From contig DPXQ01000104.1 of NCBI GenBank assembly GCA_003527225.1, positions 1-64,000 on the forward strand: a DNA stretch of 64,000 nt, given 5' to 3'. The DNA comes from Rhizobium sp. GTDB lineage: Bacteria > Pseudomonadota > Alphaproteobacteria > Rhizobiales > Rhizobiaceae. The notes under the pieces are model-generated. The model worked only from the letters and a program-made list of their open reading frames with translations, did not search any database and was not told the DNA's origin. Positions 1 to 9,728 of this stretch are shown piece after piece; the first letter of the stretch is position 1; every line of letters begins with the position of its first letter. The position numbers and the translations under genes are program-made.

Positions 1-573
1 GAAGAGCTATGGGCTCACACGGCGGGCGAGGGCAAGGAGCGCGACACGCTGCTTTGTCATGCCGACTGGCCGGCGCCCGAGTTCGCCGACGAGACCGCCG
101 CCGCGGATATCAACTGGCTTGTTGATCTGGTGTCGGGCATCCGCTCGACGCGTGCGGAGATGAATGTTCCCCCGTCCGCTATCGCGCCGCTGGTCGTCGT
201 ATCCGCAAACAGCCTCACGCAGGGCCGCCTCGTCCGTCATGAAGCCTCCATCAAAAGACTGGCGCGGGTCGACAGCATCGTGCTCGCCGATGAAGCGCCG
301 AAAGGCTCCGCGCAGATTGTGATCGGCGAGGCCACCGCCTGCCTTCCGCTTGGCAATCTGATCGATATTGGGGCCGAAAAGGCCCGGCTGGAAAAGGCGA
401 TTGACAAGGCCGAGCAGGAGATGAGCCGGATCGCGTCGAAGCTCGCCAACGAGAAGTTCGTTGCCAATGCCAACCCGGACGTCGTTGCCGCCGAGCGGGA
501 ACGGTACGGCGAACTGGAAATCCAGCGTGCGAGCCTGCACACGGCGTTGAAACGGGTGGTCGAGGCCGGCTGA
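1..573 (+). CDS. valS: Valyl-tRNA synthetase, C-terminal part (partial)
   Basis: The reading frame is open from the first base and ends at TGA 571-573, so only the last 190 codons are in the window. The visible part begins inside the anticodon-binding region (residues reading LVDLVSGIRSTRAEMNVPP, a conserved ValS stretch) and ends in the Lys/Glu-rich C-terminal coiled coil (EKARLEKAIDKAEQEMSRI), the tRNA-binding arm typical of ValS. The enzyme charges tRNA-Val in the cytoplasm. The catalytic Rossmann fold with its HIGH and KMSKS motifs lies upstream of the window. The call rests on the motif order and the C-terminal arm. Confidence 0.93.
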   Translation, partial: EELWAHTAGEGKERDTLLCHADWPAPEFADETAAADINWLVDLVSGIRSTRAEMNVPPSAIAPLVVVSANSLTQGRLVRHEASIKRLARVDSIVLADEAPKGSAQIVIGEATACLPLGNLIDIGAEKARLEKAIDKAEQEMSRIASKLANEKFVANANPDVVAAERERYGELEIQRASLHTALKRVVEAG

Positions 574-998
574 TTGGTGGTCACCTAACCTCTGTGATCC
601 CATAGAGCCCACGCCGCGTCCTTCAGTCGAAGGTCACGCCGCTTTCCTTGTGCGGATTGATTCGTTCATGCGCGCGGGACAGAGAATTGAAACGGCTGCT
701 TGCGCGCATACAATCGCACACGCACATATCTAACGCAGTGACATGTTTGAAACATTTCTAAAACTGTGACTCGCTCGCAACATTATTGGCAATATGTAGA
801 ATAAAATTCTTATTTATGCGGCAAATACTAGGTTTACGCGAAAAAAGTTGCGCCTATTCGCGAGTCTTACGTGGACGTAAGGGTTGTTACGTAAAAAATC
901 ACCTCGGTCGCGGCGGGCCGATGCCTAAGTCCCGGATTGTTATATCGAAGTCCGTGGTTACTATGCCCCATCGTTTATTGCCTGGAGTGGGGAGACAG
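574..998. other. Gene-free interval between valS and the FadL-like gene
   Basis: A 425-base stretch with no credible gene. The part from about 700 to 900 is clearly more AT-rich than its surroundings and holds the inverted-repeat cluster listed at 866-894. It presumably carries the promoter and 5' leader of the outer-membrane protein gene that starts at 999. I cannot assign -35/-10 boxes with confidence. Confidence 0.6.
866..894. promoter_or_regulatory. Inverted-repeat cluster, possible operator
   Basis: CTTACG (866-871) and CGTAAG (876-881) form a perfect 6-bp inverted repeat around TGGA. Six bases further on, TTACGTAA (887-894) is a self-complementary octamer carrying the same TTACG half-site. 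Three copies of one half-site within 29 bases, about 105 bases before the start codon of the FadL-like gene, look like a dimeric regulator's binding site. The regulator is unknown; a stem-loop in the leader is the alternative. Confidence 0.4.
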
Positions 999-2156
999 AT
1001 GGCAAACAATCTTTTGAAAACTGGTATTCTATGTGTGCTGAGCCTCGGCGCCTTGGCGTCTGCGGCAAATGCCGGCGGATTCTCGCGTGGCGAAGCCGAT
1101 ACCGACATTCTCTTTGAAGAAGGGAGCGTGGCCGCCCGCGCAGGGGTGACTTACGTGAGCCCCGAGCGTCAGTATGAGACCATCAATGGTGTGGCAGCGA
1201 CGGACGCTGCCTATTCCAACAGCTTCTGGATCCCGAGTTTCGCCGTCAAGTTCAAGCTTGCCGAAAATCTCGCTTGCGCCCTGACCTATACGCAGCCTTT
1301 CGGCGCCGATGCCACCTATGGCCCGCAGGCCCAGGCGGCCGGTGCCTCCATACATAAGGAATTCGTCAGTAACGAATTCGGCGCCACTTGCGATGTCAAC
1401 ATGGATGCCGGCAAGGGCCGGGTCCATTTCCTCGGTGGCGTCTTCATGCAGGATTTTTCCTATCTTGCCGAATCGCGGGCAGGGACGCTGCATCTTGATG
1501 ACCATTCCGCCTTCGGTTACCGGTTCGGCGTCGCTTATGAGATCACCGAATACGCCCTTCGCGCGCAGTTGATGTATCGCTCCAAGGTCGAGCACGACGC
1601 CGACGATGGATCGTTCGACTGGAATCCCGCGCTGCTGCCTTTTGGCACGCGTGACGCCTACGGCTCAGGAACTCTGCCGCAGTCCCTGAAATTCAGCCTG
1701 CAGAGCGGGATTGCGCCCGGTTGGCTCGTCTACGGCTCCGTCAAGTGGACCGATTGGAGCGTGTTGGAGCGCTTGAATTACAGCATTTACTCTCCGGCGG
1801 CCGTGCCTGCGCTTGGTCTCGTGGCTGGCTATAACGACCGGACGGACGTCTATAACTGGAAGGACGGATGGACGCTGCAGGCGGGTCTTGCTCACGCCTT
1901 CACGGAGAATGTCAGCGGCACTGTCAACCTTACGTGGGATTCGGGCGTCAGCACCGGTGCCGACATCGTAACCGACAGTTGGACTGTAGGTGCCGGCGCC
2001 CTGATCAAAGCAGGTCCCGGTGAACTGCGCGTCGGTGGCGCTGTGACCTACCTTACCAGCGGCAGCCAGGCCGTCGCGGACCAGGCCCTTTATAATGCAA
2101 CTGCGGGCGGTGACTGGTCCTACGCCGTATCTGGATCCTATCGCATCAAGTTCTGA
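999..2156 (+). CDS. FadL/OmpP1-family outer-membrane transport protein
   Basis: A 385-residue protein with a signal peptide: Lys7, a hydrophobic core, and a probable cleavage after ANA (residue 25), leaving a mature start of Gly-Gly-Phe as in the FadL family. The rest is alternating amphipathic beta-strand sequence and the last residue is Phe, the usual end of an outer-membrane beta barrel. FadL-family barrels let hydrophobic substrates such as long-chain fatty acids cross the outer membrane. The start at ATG 999 is chosen because GGGGAGAC lies just upstream; the frame is open further upstream, but that part reads as low-quality sequence. The substrate cannot be told from sequence. A terminator follows directly. 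Confidence 0.85.
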   Translation: MANNLLKTGILCVLSLGALASAANAGGFSRGEADTDILFEEGSVAARAGVTYVSPERQYETINGVAATDAAYSNSFWIPSFAVKFKLAENLACALTYTQPFGADATYGPQAQAAGASIHKEFVSNEFGATCDVNMDAGKGRVHFLGGVFMQDFSYLAESRAGTLHLDDHSAFGYRFGVAYEITEYALRAQLMYRSKVEHDADDGSFDWNPALLPFGTRDAYGSGTLPQSLKFSLQSGIAPGWLVYGSVKWTDWSVLERLNYSIYSPAAVPALGLVAGYNDRTDVYNWKDGWTLQAGLAHAFTENVSGTVNLTWDSGVSTGADIVTDSWTVGAGALIKAGPGELRVGGAVTYLTSGSQAVADQALYNATAGGDWSYAVSGSYRIKF

Positions 2157-2195
2157 TGAGGCGGGTTCACGCTTGTTCCACGATGCCAGAAACAC

Positions 2196-2225
2196 GAAAG
2201 CCCGGTTCATCCGGGCTTTCTTGCG
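2196..2225 (+). terminator. Rho-independent terminator after the FadL-like gene
   Basis: A perfect 10-bp stem (2196-2205 pairing with 2211-2220, GAAAGCCCGG/CCGGGCTTTC) with a 5-base loop, followed by TT. It lies 40 bases after the stop codon of the outer-membrane protein gene. Confidence 0.75.
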
Positions 2226-2713
2226 TTATGCCCAGTACCGCTGCCCAGCTATTGTGACGAATTTGCAACAATCCGGTTATCGTCGCTGGCGTCCCTGCGA
2301 TCCGGCGAATTTGTCCATTTCCCGCCACAAACTGGGCGCAGCGGTATCTCGACGAAAGCTTGGTTATGTGTTGCGTAATTCGTCAATTGAGTAGGACATG
2401 AGCCCGATCGCCGTGGAAAATGCCTTGGATTCAATGGATGCACCGTGCAGACTGGCGTTTCCGGCGCGCAATATGAATTTTCTGGTGCTTGCACGGTCGG
2501 CAGCCGCAGTCTTGCCAGAAATACGGACTAGGTTGATGAGGGTTGTGATTGACCCTCTGTTGCCTGGCGAAGCAACGCATGTCCGAGCAGGGCGTGTAGT
2601 GAACGGGATGTTCACGGATTCGCGGATAAATGTTTCATGGACAAGGTAAATCGAGCCAATTCTGGCGTCGGTGCCTGTAGGTGTCCGTGATGATGTGGAA
2701 GAAATACGGAACT
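2226..2713. other. Long gene-free interval upstream of exoR
   Basis: Nearly 490 bases with no convincing gene. Short open frames on both strands lack ribosome-binding sites and family resemblance. Base composition is lower in GC than the flanking genes, as expected for a regulatory region. It presumably carries the exoR promoter and leader, but I find no clear boxes, riboswitch or hairpin. Confidence 0.5.
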
Positions 2714-3508
2714 ATGCTGACATCAGACTGGAAATATCCGTCCACCCTGCTTTTCTCCTCGCTGCTCTTTCTCATGGCGGGGACGGCCGGCCATGCATTC
2801 GACATCAATGCTGGTGTAACGAAGGAGTCGGGTCCGTTCGATCTCTTCAAGTTCGGCTTCAAGGCCTATAAGAACGGGCAGAAGCAGGAAGCGGTCGAAG
2901 CCTATCGCTATGCGGCCGAAAAGGGCCACACGGGCTCCCGCTGGGCGCTCGCCAACATGTATGCGGATGGCGATGGCGTCGTTCAGGACGATTTCGAAGC
3001 TTTCAAGATCTATGCCGAGATCGCTAGCGAGGGCGTTGAGCCGGGCTCGGAAGACACCGGCTTCTTTGTCAATGCCCTTCTGTCGCTCGCACGCTACTAT
3101 CGTCAGGGCATCCCCGGCAGTCCGGTGAAGGTCGATCTTACTCAGGCGCGCCAGCTCTATTTCCAGGCTGCCTCGACGTTTGGCGTCGCTGAGGCCCAGT
3201 TCCAGCTTGCCCGCATGGTTCTTGTGGGAGAAGGCGGAAAGTCCAACGTCCAACAGGCAAAGAAATGGCTCAACCTGGCGCGCAAAAGCGGGCATGCGGG
3301 CGCTATGGCCGTGTTCGGAAACTTGATTTTCCAAGAAGGTCAGACGGTCCGCGGGCTCGCCTTCATGACGGCGGCTCTCGACAAATGCAGCCCGAAGGAC
3401 TGTCTCTGGATGCAGGATCTGCAGGAACAGGCATTTTCTCTGGCGACCGAGGATGACCGCCGCGTGGCCGTGGCACTCGCCCCGCAGATTTATCGCCAGC
3501 CGGAGTAA
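2714..3508 (+). CDS. exoR: Exopolysaccharide-production negative regulator ExoR
   Basis: A 264-residue periplasmic regulator that closely follows rhizobial ExoR, for example KESGPFDLFKFGFKAYKNG and EAYRYAAEKGHTGSRWALAN near the N-terminus and a Cys pair near residue 230. It has a signal peptide (hydrophobic residues 12-25, probable cleavage after GHA, residue 28) and Sel1/TPR-like helical repeats throughout. In Sinorhizobium, ExoR binds the sensor ExoS in the periplasm and holds the ExoS-ChvI system off, which controls succinoglycan, motility and symbiosis or virulence; its proteolysis releases the block. ATG 2714 matches the usual ExoR start; in-frame GTG 2681 and ATGs 2690 and 2693 would only add residues before the signal peptide. 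It is convergent with the exonuclease gene, 22 bases apart. Confidence 0.93.
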   Translation: MLTSDWKYPSTLLFSSLLFLMAGTAGHAFDINAGVTKESGPFDLFKFGFKAYKNGQKQEAVEAYRYAAEKGHTGSRWALANMYADGDGVVQDDFEAFKIYAEIASEGVEPGSEDTGFFVNALLSLARYYRQGIPGSPVKVDLTQARQLYFQAASTFGVAEAQFQLARMVLVGEGGKSNVQQAKKWLNLARKSGHAGAMAVFGNLIFQEGQTVRGLAFMTAALDKCSPKDCLWMQDLQEQAFSLATEDDRRVAVALAPQIYRQPE

Positions 3509-3530
3509 GGCGGCTAATGCCGGCGTTGCT

Positions 3531-4316
3531 CTAGAAGTCGAACCAGCCCGCCACGGGAACGTGGTCGGACGGTTTTTCCCAGCTGCGCACCTGCTTTTCG
3601 ATCCCTGCCGATCGGAACCGGTCCGCAGCCTCCGGCGACAGCATCAGGTGGTCGATGCGGATGCCGTTGTTCTTCTGCCAGGCGCCGGCCTGGTAATCCC
3701 AGAACGAATAGAGTTTCGTATCGTCGCTCGTCGCGCGAACGGCGTCCACGAATCCGAGATTTTCCAGCCGCCGGAAAGACTGTCGGGTCCTCGGAAGGAA
3801 GAGCGCATCGCCCGCCCAGACATTCGGGTCATGGCAGTCATATGGCTCGGGGATGACATTGTAGTCGCCCGCGAGAATGAGCGGCTCCTCGAGTGCCAGG
3901 CGGGCCTCAGCAAAGGCTTTCAGCCGTTCCATCCAGGAAAGCTTGTAGGGATATTTAACCGGGTCGTCGGGCGGGTTACCGTTCGGCAGGTACAAAGAGC
4001 ATACCCGCAATGCGCCACCCTTGACCGAGAATACCCCCTCGATGAAACGCGCCTGCTCGTCGCCGTCATCGCCCGGCAGGCCACGATTGATCTCGTCGGG
4101 GCGGATCTTCGAAAGCAGGGCCACGCCGTTGAAGCCCTTCTGACCGTGAGTCTCGACATGGTACCCCAGTGCCTCGATCTCCATCCTGGGGAAACCGTCG
4201 TCTTGCGACTTGATCTCCTGCAGGCAGACGATATCCGGCGCCGAGCTTTCCAGCCACTGGCACAGATTGTCGATGCGCGCTTTGACGCCGTTGATGTTCC
4301 AAGTGGCGATCTTCAT
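3531..4316 (-). CDS. xthA: Exodeoxyribonuclease III (AP endonuclease)
   Basis: A 261-residue endonuclease/exonuclease/phosphatase-fold enzyme. The family signatures are present in order: MKIATWNINGVKAR at the start, the metal-binding Glu in CLQEIKSQD, the catalytic LAGDYNVIPEP, and SDHVPV at the C-terminus, which supplies the Asp-His pair. ExoIII cleaves DNA at abasic sites and removes 3'-blocking groups in base-excision repair in the cytoplasm. The length is normal and nothing is missing. It stands alone on the minus strand, with exoR convergent on one side and the permease gene divergent on the other. Confidence 0.93.
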   Translation of the reverse strand: MKIATWNINGVKARIDNLCQWLESSAPDIVCLQEIKSQDDGFPRMEIEALGYHVETHGQKGFNGVALLSKIRPDEINRGLPGDDGDEQARFIEGVFSVKGGALRVCSLYLPNGNPPDDPVKYPYKLSWMERLKAFAEARLALEEPLILAGDYNVIPEPYDCHDPNVWAGDALFLPRTRQSFRRLENLGFVDAVRATSDDTKLYSFWDYQAGAWQKNNGIRIDHLMLSPEAADRFRSAGIEKQVRSWEKPSDHVPVAGWFDF

Positions 4317-4523
4317 GCCCGATCCCTTCGTCTCGCCTCCTACATAGACGATGGAGCGGATTTTGCCACAGGCTTTTGTATGGATTCAGGCCGCGCATGC
4401 TTTGACAATCTGCCTTTCTCCATCATTCTCTGATGGTCGATTCAAGGGGAAATGAATCGCTTCGCCGTTCACGATGGCACAGAATTCAGGCGCCAGACGG
4501 CAGAAAAAGAGGGGATACTGGTC

Positions 4524-6023
4524 ATGTCAAAGATTGTTGCGACCCATCCGGTGGATGAAGTCCTGCCCTTTTCGAAGCTTGCCGCGCTTGGCCTCCAGCA
4601 CGTGCTCGTCATGTACGCCGGCGCCATTGCCGTGCCCTTGATCGTCGGTCGGGCGTTGAAGCTTCCGCCCGAGGACGTGGCATTCCTGATATCGGCGGAT
4701 CTGTTCGCCTGCGGCATCGTCACGCTGATCCAGGCGCTCGGTGTTACCCAGTGGTTCGGGATTCGCCTTCCCGTCATGATGGGCGTCACTTTCGCGGCAG
4801 TCGGCCCGATCGTGTCCATGGCCAATATATCGGGAGGTACGGAGGGTGCTCGCTTGATCTTCGGGTCGATCATCGGGGCCGGGACCATCGCAATGCTAAT
4901 CGCACCGCTCGTGAGCCGCCTCCTGCGCTTCTTCCCACCGGTTGTGACAGGGACGATTATCCTCGTCATCGGCGTGTCGCTGATGCGCATCGGCATCAAT
5001 TGGATTTTCGGGAACCCCTTCGGTCCGACAGCACCGACCCTTGTCGAACCGGTACATGCGAAATGGCTTGAGGACATCAAGGCATTGGCCGAGGCGGGGG
5101 GCGGTGCCGTTCCCGCTATCCCGCCGAAGCTCGGTCTTGCTCCGAGCGTCCCCAATGCAGCTTATGCGCCGCTTTCCGGTATCGCCGTCTCCGCCGTCGT
5201 GCTCGTCTCCATCCTGCTGATTGCGCGTTATACCCGGGGCTTCCTCGCCAACATATCCGTGCTTCTCGGCATCGTCATCGGCGGCATCGTCGCGGCCGCC
5301 CTCGGTATGATGACTTTCGACAAGATGGCAACCGCCGCCTGGTTCGCTCCAGTCATGCCGTTTCATTTCGGCATGCCGATCTTTGACCCAGTGCTGATCG
5401 TCACCATGACGATCGTCATGCTGGTTGTCATGATCGAATCGACCGGCATGTTCCTGGCGCTCGGCGAAATGACCGGCAAGCCGGTGACGCAGCCGATGCT
5501 TTCGGCCGGCTTGCGCACTGACGGTCTCGGGACGCTGATCGGCGGCATCTTCAACACCTTCCCCTATACCAGCTTTTCGCAGAATGTCGGCCTGGTCGGC
5601 GTGACCGGCGTCAAGTCGCGTTTCGTCTGTGTCGCGGGCGGTATGATCCTGATCGTCCTGGGCCTCCTGCCGAAAATGGCGGCTCTGGTCGAATCGTTGC
5701 CGACATTCGTGCTTGGAGGGGCAGGGTTGGTGATGTTTGGAATGGTCGCGGCCACAGGGATACGCATTCTTTCCGCAGTGGATTTCCAGACTGGCCGCTC
5801 AAACCTTTTCGTGGTCGCCGTTTCCATCGGCTTCGGCATGATCCCGTTGGTAGCACCGAACTTCAAGCAGTGGATGCCGCACGGTATTCATCCGCTGATC
5901 GATTCCGGAATCCTGCTTGCCTCTATCTCTGCCGTGCTCCTCAACGTCTTCTTCAACGGCGCATCCGTGGCCGACGACGAAGAACTTCGCGCGGCGGCCG
6001 TGGCCTCCGACGGCGGCCACTAA
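4524..6023 (+). CDS. NCS2-family nucleobase (xanthine/uric acid type) permease
   Basis: A 499-residue inner-membrane protein with about 12-14 hydrophobic segments. It contains the NCS2 signature QNVGLVGVTGVKSR (the family pattern QN-G-T-R) and the substrate-site region MIESTGMFLALGEMTGKPV. NCS2 carriers import purines or uracil with a proton. The QNVGL variant and overall pattern are closer to the xanthine/urate branch (XanQ, UacT, PbuX) than to uracil carriers, but the substrate is an inference. ATG 4524 is preferred to the upstream 4452 because GAGGGGA lies 8 bases before it and the extra residues are polar and unlike the family. It is followed by a bidirectional terminator. Confidence 0.88.
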   Translation: MSKIVATHPVDEVLPFSKLAALGLQHVLVMYAGAIAVPLIVGRALKLPPEDVAFLISADLFACGIVTLIQALGVTQWFGIRLPVMMGVTFAAVGPIVSMANISGGTEGARLIFGSIIGAGTIAMLIAPLVSRLLRFFPPVVTGTIILVIGVSLMRIGINWIFGNPFGPTAPTLVEPVHAKWLEDIKALAEAGGGAVPAIPPKLGLAPSVPNAAYAPLSGIAVSAVVLVSILLIARYTRGFLANISVLLGIVIGGIVAAALGMMTFDKMATAAWFAPVMPFHFGMPIFDPVLIVTMTIVMLVVMIESTGMFLALGEMTGKPVTQPMLSAGLRTDGLGTLIGGIFNTFPYTSFSQNVGLVGVTGVKSRFVCVAGGMILIVLGLLPKMAALVESLPTFVLGGAGLVMFGMVAATGIRILSAVDFQTGRSNLFVVAVSIGFGMIPLVAPNFKQWMPHGIHPLIDSGILLASISAVLLNVFFNGASVADDEELRAAAVASDGGH

Positions 6024-6029
6024 TGCAAT

Positions 6030-6060
6030 AAAGCCGCCGGACAATGTCCGGTCGGCTTCA
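6030..6060. terminator. Bidirectional terminator between permease and erpA
   Basis: AAGCCGCCGGA (6031-6041) pairs with TCCGGTCGGCTT (6047-6058) around a short loop, with one bulged T. It sits between convergent genes, 7 bases after the permease stop and 20 bases after the erpA stop on the other strand. Confidence 0.65.
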
Positions 6061-6081
6061 ATTGATGACTGGTCGTCGTCT

Positions 6082-6414
6082 TCAGACGGAGAAGCTGGTG
6101 CCGCAGCCGCAGCTCGCGACCGCGTTCGGGTTCTTGATCTCGAAGGATTGGCCAAGCAGGTTGTCGACGAAGTCGATCTCCGAGCCGGTCATGTAGACGA
6201 TCGATACCGGGTCGATGAGTACGGTCGCGCCATCTCTCGTGATGACCACATCGTCGTCCTGCGGCCCCTTGTCGAGGTCGAACTTATAGGAGAATCCGGA
6301 ACAGCCTCCGCCTTCGACGGAGATGCGCAACGCGGTCTTGTCCTGTTCGGCGGACACTACAGCAGCAATGCGTTTTGCGGCGGCCTCCGAGAGGGTAACG
6401 TTCTGGTCGGTCAT
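6082..6414 (-). CDS. erpA: Iron-sulfur cluster insertion protein ErpA
   Basis: A 110-residue A-type Fe-S carrier of the HesB/IscA family. The three cluster-binding cysteines are present: one in EGGGCSGFSY and two in the C-terminal CGCGTSFSV. ErpA accepts Fe-S clusters from the assembly scaffold and hands them to client enzymes. The start at 6414 is fixed by a perfect AGGAGG four bases upstream (complement of 6419-6424); the frame remains open upstream but is not family-like. It is divergent from dgt, an arrangement common in rhizobia. Confidence 0.93.
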   Translation of the reverse strand: MTDQNVTLSEAAAKRIAAVVSAEQDKTALRISVEGGGCSGFSYKFDLDKGPQDDDVVITRDGATVLIDPVSIVYMTGSEIDFVDNLLGQSFEIKNPNAVASCGCGTSFSV

Positions 6415-6620
6415 GTATCCTCCTGCCGGGTTCAAGGCCCGTGGAAAAATCGCTGATACGGACCCTGCTTGGGCCCCCCTGGTACGTCCGGTCTGCAAGG
6501 AGGCCCCCTGGGCATTTCGGCGAATTTTCCGCTTGCCGAAGGCTCTCTTGCTTGCGGGTACGTCTGCTATAGGTATGAAGGCAGACCGATGGCGTCAATG
6601 GGCAGGTGACAGGACAGGGA

Positions 6621-7838
6621 ATGACGATTGATAAAAATGCACTGGGCTTCGGCTCGGGCGAGCGAGCGGTCTATGCGGCCGATCCGTGGAAGAGTCGTGG
6701 AAGGCTATTTGCGGAGACCGGCAGTCTTACGCGTTCGGAGTTTCAGCGCGACCGCGACCGTATCGTCCACACCACCGCATTTCGCCGTTTGAAGCACAAG
6801 ACGCAGGTATTCATCGGAACGGACAGCGACCACTATCGCACGCGCCTGACCCACACCATCGAGGTGGCACAGATTGCGCGCGCCCTTGCCCGGGCGCTGA
6901 AGCTCGACGAGGACCTCGCCGAGGGCGTGGCGCTCGTGCATGATTTTGGACACACGCCCTTCGGTCACACCGGAGAGGATGCGCTGGACGAGGTTCTGAA
7001 GCCCTATGGCGGTTTCGATCATAATGCCCAGTCGCTACGCATCGTAACGAAGCTGGAGCGCCGCTATGCCGAGTTTGACGGTCTCAACCTGACCTGGGAA
7101 ACACTAGAGGGTCTTGTCAAGCACAACGGCCCGCTCTTGACCAGGAACGGCGAGGGGATGCGCGGCCCGGTCCCGCAGCCGATTCTCGACTATTGCGCCC
7201 TGCACGATCTCGAAATTGACACCTATGCCAGCCTTGAGGCGCAGGTGGCCGCGATCGCCGATGACATTGCCTACAATACTCATGACATCGATGATGGCCT
7301 GCGCTCTGGCTATCTGAACTTCGATATCCTGGAAGAGGTGCCGTTCCTGGCAGGGCTCATGTCGGAAGTCCGTGACCGCTATCCCGGTCTTGAGGCGAGC
7401 CGTTTCACGCACGAGATCACGCGCCGGCAGATCACGCGCATGGTCGAGGACGTGATTTCGGTGGCACAGGAACGGATCCGGACCCTCAAGCCGGCAAGCG
7501 CGGCGGACATTCGCCACGCCGACCAGACAATCGCCACCTTCTCCCCGGAAATGGCGGAGACCGACCGGCAGATCAAGCGGCTGCTTTTCAGCCGCATATA
7601 TCGCCATCCGGAAATCATGCGTATTCGCGCAAATGCGGCCCAGATCGTCACCGATCTCTTTCATGCCTATATGCGTGACCCGGAACTCATGCGCAGCCAC
7701 TACTGGGTGGATCATATCGCCGGTCTCAATGAACTCGCCAGGGCTCGCCATGTGGGCGACTATCTCGCCGGCATGACCGACACCTACGCCCTGAGCGCCC
7801 ACGGTCGGTTGTTTGACCGGACTCCCGATTTACGCTAG
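6621..7838 (+). CDS. dgt: dGTP triphosphohydrolase-like HD-domain protein
   Basis: A 405-residue protein of the type 2 dGTPase-like subfamily. The HD metal site is intact: His in RLTHTIEV, then [17 protein letters not shown], and Asp in [13 protein letters not shown]. Members hydrolyse dNTPs to nucleoside plus triphosphate and help balance dNTP pools. ATG 6621 is preceded by ACAGGGA; an in-frame GTG at 6606 is possible but less likely. It lies 60 bases upstream of argS, in the same direction, so the two may be co-transcribed. Confidence 0.9.
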   Translation: MTIDKNALGFGSGERAVYAADPWKSRGRLFAETGSLTRSEFQRDRDRIVHTTAFRRLKHKTQVFIGTDSDHYRTRLTHTIEVAQIARALARALKLDEDLAEGVALVHDFGHTPFGHTGEDALDEVLKPYGGFDHNAQSLRIVTKLERRYAEFDGLNLTWETLEGLVKHNGPLLTRNGEGMRGPVPQPILDYCALHDLEIDTYASLEAQVAAIADDIAYNTHDIDDGLRSGYLNFDILEEVPFLAGLMSEVRDRYPGLEASRFTHEITRRQITRMVEDVISVAQERIRTLKPASAADIRHADQTIATFSPEMAETDRQIKRLLFSRIYRHPEIMRIRANAAQIVTDLFHAYMRDPELMRSHYWVDHIAGLNELARARHVGDYLAGMTDTYALSAHGRLFDRTPDLR

Positions 7839-7901
7839 GCAGCGCCGAGATCATCCTTGGCTATTCGCAGCGCGCAATGGCTGTTGACGTGGAAAATGGA
7901 C

Positions 7902-9662
7902 ATGAACCTCTTCGCAGACTTCGAAACAAGAATTAAGAATGCGCTCGAAACATTGGAAATAGTTAGAGAAAAGCGTTCTGCACTTGATTTTGGACGCATC
8001 ATCGTGGAGCCGCCGCGTGATCCGAGCCATGGCGATGCTGCGACCAATGCCGCAATGGTTCTGGCCAAGGCTCTCGGAACGAATCCGCGCGCGCTCGCCG
8101 AAATCATCGGTGAAAAGCTGAAGGAAGACGCCGATATCGCCGAAGTCTCGGTCGCGGGGCCCGGCTTCATCAACATCCGTCTTTCGACGGCCTACTGGCA
8201 GCGCCTTCTTGCCGTGATGATTGCTTCGGGCACCGATTTCGGCCGCTCGACGCTCGGCGAGGGCCGCAAGGTCAATGTCGAATATGTTTCGGCCAATCCG
8301 ACCGGACCGATGCATGTCGGCCATTGCCGTGGCGCAGTGGTTGGAGACGCGCTCGCCAATCTTCTGGCCTTCGCCGGATACGATGTCACCAAGGAATACT
8401 ACATCAACGATGCCGGTGCCCAGATCGACGTGTTGGCGCGGTCGGTCTTCCTGCGATACCGCGAAGCGCTCGGCGAGAAGATCGGCGAAATTCCGGCCGG
8501 TCTTTATCCGGGTGATTACCTCATCCCGGTCGGCGAAGCGCTCGCCGCAGAATATGGCGTGCGCCTGCACAACATGCCGGAAGAAGAGTGGATGGAGATC
8601 GTCAAGGGCAGGGCGATAGACGCCATGATGGCGATGATCAGCGACGACCTGGCGCAACTCAACGTTCACCACGGAGTCTTCTTCTCCGAGCGCACGCTAC
8701 ATGCCAACGGCGCGGCGGCGATCCGCACGGCCATCAATGATCTGACGTTCAAGGGGCACGTCTATCGCGGTACGCTGCCGCCGCCGAAGGGCCAGCTGCC
8801 CGAGGATTGGGAAGACCGCGAGCAGACGCTGTTCCGCTCGACCGAGGTCGGGGACGACATCGATCGTCCGCTCGTCAAGTCGGATGGCGCATACACCTAT
8901 TTCGCCGCCGACGTTGCCTATTTCAAGGACAAGTTCGACCGCGGGTACGACGAGATGATCTATGTGCTCGGGGCCGATCACGGCGGTTATGTCAAGCGGC
9001 TCGAGGCCGTCGCCCGCGCCGTATCGGAAGGCAAGACCAAGCTCACGGTTCTACTTTGCCAACTGGTCAAGCTTTACCGCGATGGCGAACCGGTAAAAAT
9101 GTCCAAGCGTTCTGGGGACTTTGTAACCCTTCGCGAAGTCGTCGAGGAGGTTGGTCGCGACTCCGTGCGCTTCATGATGCTCTATCGCAAGAATAGTGAG
9201 CCTTTGGACTTCGATTTCGCGAAGGTGACGGAGCAATCCAAGGATAATCCGGTCTTCTATGTGCAATATGCGCATGCCCGTTGTATGTCGGTCTTCCGTC
9301 AAGCGCGGGAAGCGTTTCCCGATCTCGATACAGAAGGGCTCGATCTTTCCGCCGCTGTCGCCGATATGATCGAGGATCCGAGCGAGCTTCATCTGATCGG
9401 AAAGCTTGCTGAATACCCGCGCATTGTCGAGGCTGCGGCCCAGTCGCAGGAGCCGCATCGGATCGCATTTTACCTTTATGATCTGGCGAGTTTCTTCCAC
9501 GCGCACTGGAATAAAGGTAAGGATCAGCCGGAATTACGTTTTGTTAACGATAAAAACCGACAATTGAGCATCGCCAGGCTTGGGCTGGTGCGTGCTGTCG
9601 CCTCCGTTTTGAAGTCCGGACTGTCTATTACCGGTACTGAAGCTCCGGTTGAAATGCGATAG
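7902..9662 (+). CDS. argS: Arginyl-tRNA synthetase
   Basis: A 586-residue class I synthetase of normal length. It has the N-terminal Add-1 domain, the HIGH-type motif HVGH in [13 protein letters not shown] (about residue 140), a KMSKR motif in [12 protein letters not shown] (about residue 402), and a C-terminal DALR anticodon-binding domain ending near MR. It charges tRNA-Arg in the cytoplasm. The start at ATG 7902 (MNLFADFE) matches the family; the frame extends 15 codons upstream without family resemblance. The next gene, for the SPOR-domain protein, begins 66 bases downstream. Confidence 0.96.
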   Translation: MNLFADFETRIKNALETLEIVREKRSALDFGRIIVEPPRDPSHGDAATNAAMVLAKALGTNPRALAEIIGEKLKEDADIAEVSVAGPGFINIRLSTAYWQRLLAVMIASGTDFGRSTLGEGRKVNVEYVSANPTGPMHVGHCRGAVVGDALANLLAFAGYDVTKEYYINDAGAQIDVLARSVFLRYREALGEKIGEIPAGLYPGDYLIPVGEALAAEYGVRLHNMPEEEWMEIVKGRAIDAMMAMISDDLAQLNVHHGVFFSERTLHANGAAAIRTAINDLTFKGHVYRGTLPPPKGQLPEDWEDREQTLFRSTEVGDDIDRPLVKSDGAYTYFAADVAYFKDKFDRGYDEMIYVLGADHGGYVKRLEAVARAVSEGKTKLTVLLCQLVKLYRDGEPVKMSKRSGDFVTLREVVEEVGRDSVRFMMLYRKNSEPLDFDFAKVTEQSKDNPVFYVQYAHARCMSVFRQAREAFPDLDTEGLDLSAAVADMIEDPSELHLIGKLAEYPRIVEAAAQSQEPHRIAFYLYDLASFFHAHWNKGKDQPELRFVNDKNRQLSIARLGLVRAVASVLKSGLSITGTEAPVEMR

Positions 9663-9728
9663 TATTGTCACCATTTCCCCACAAAGTACTGGCAAGTGAT
9701 TTGTCGCGTAAGTGAGTGGAAACAGGTA

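Noticed and set aside
2398..2649. An 83-codon open frame in the gap before exoR
   Set aside because: No ribosome-binding site, no family resemblance, atypical composition.
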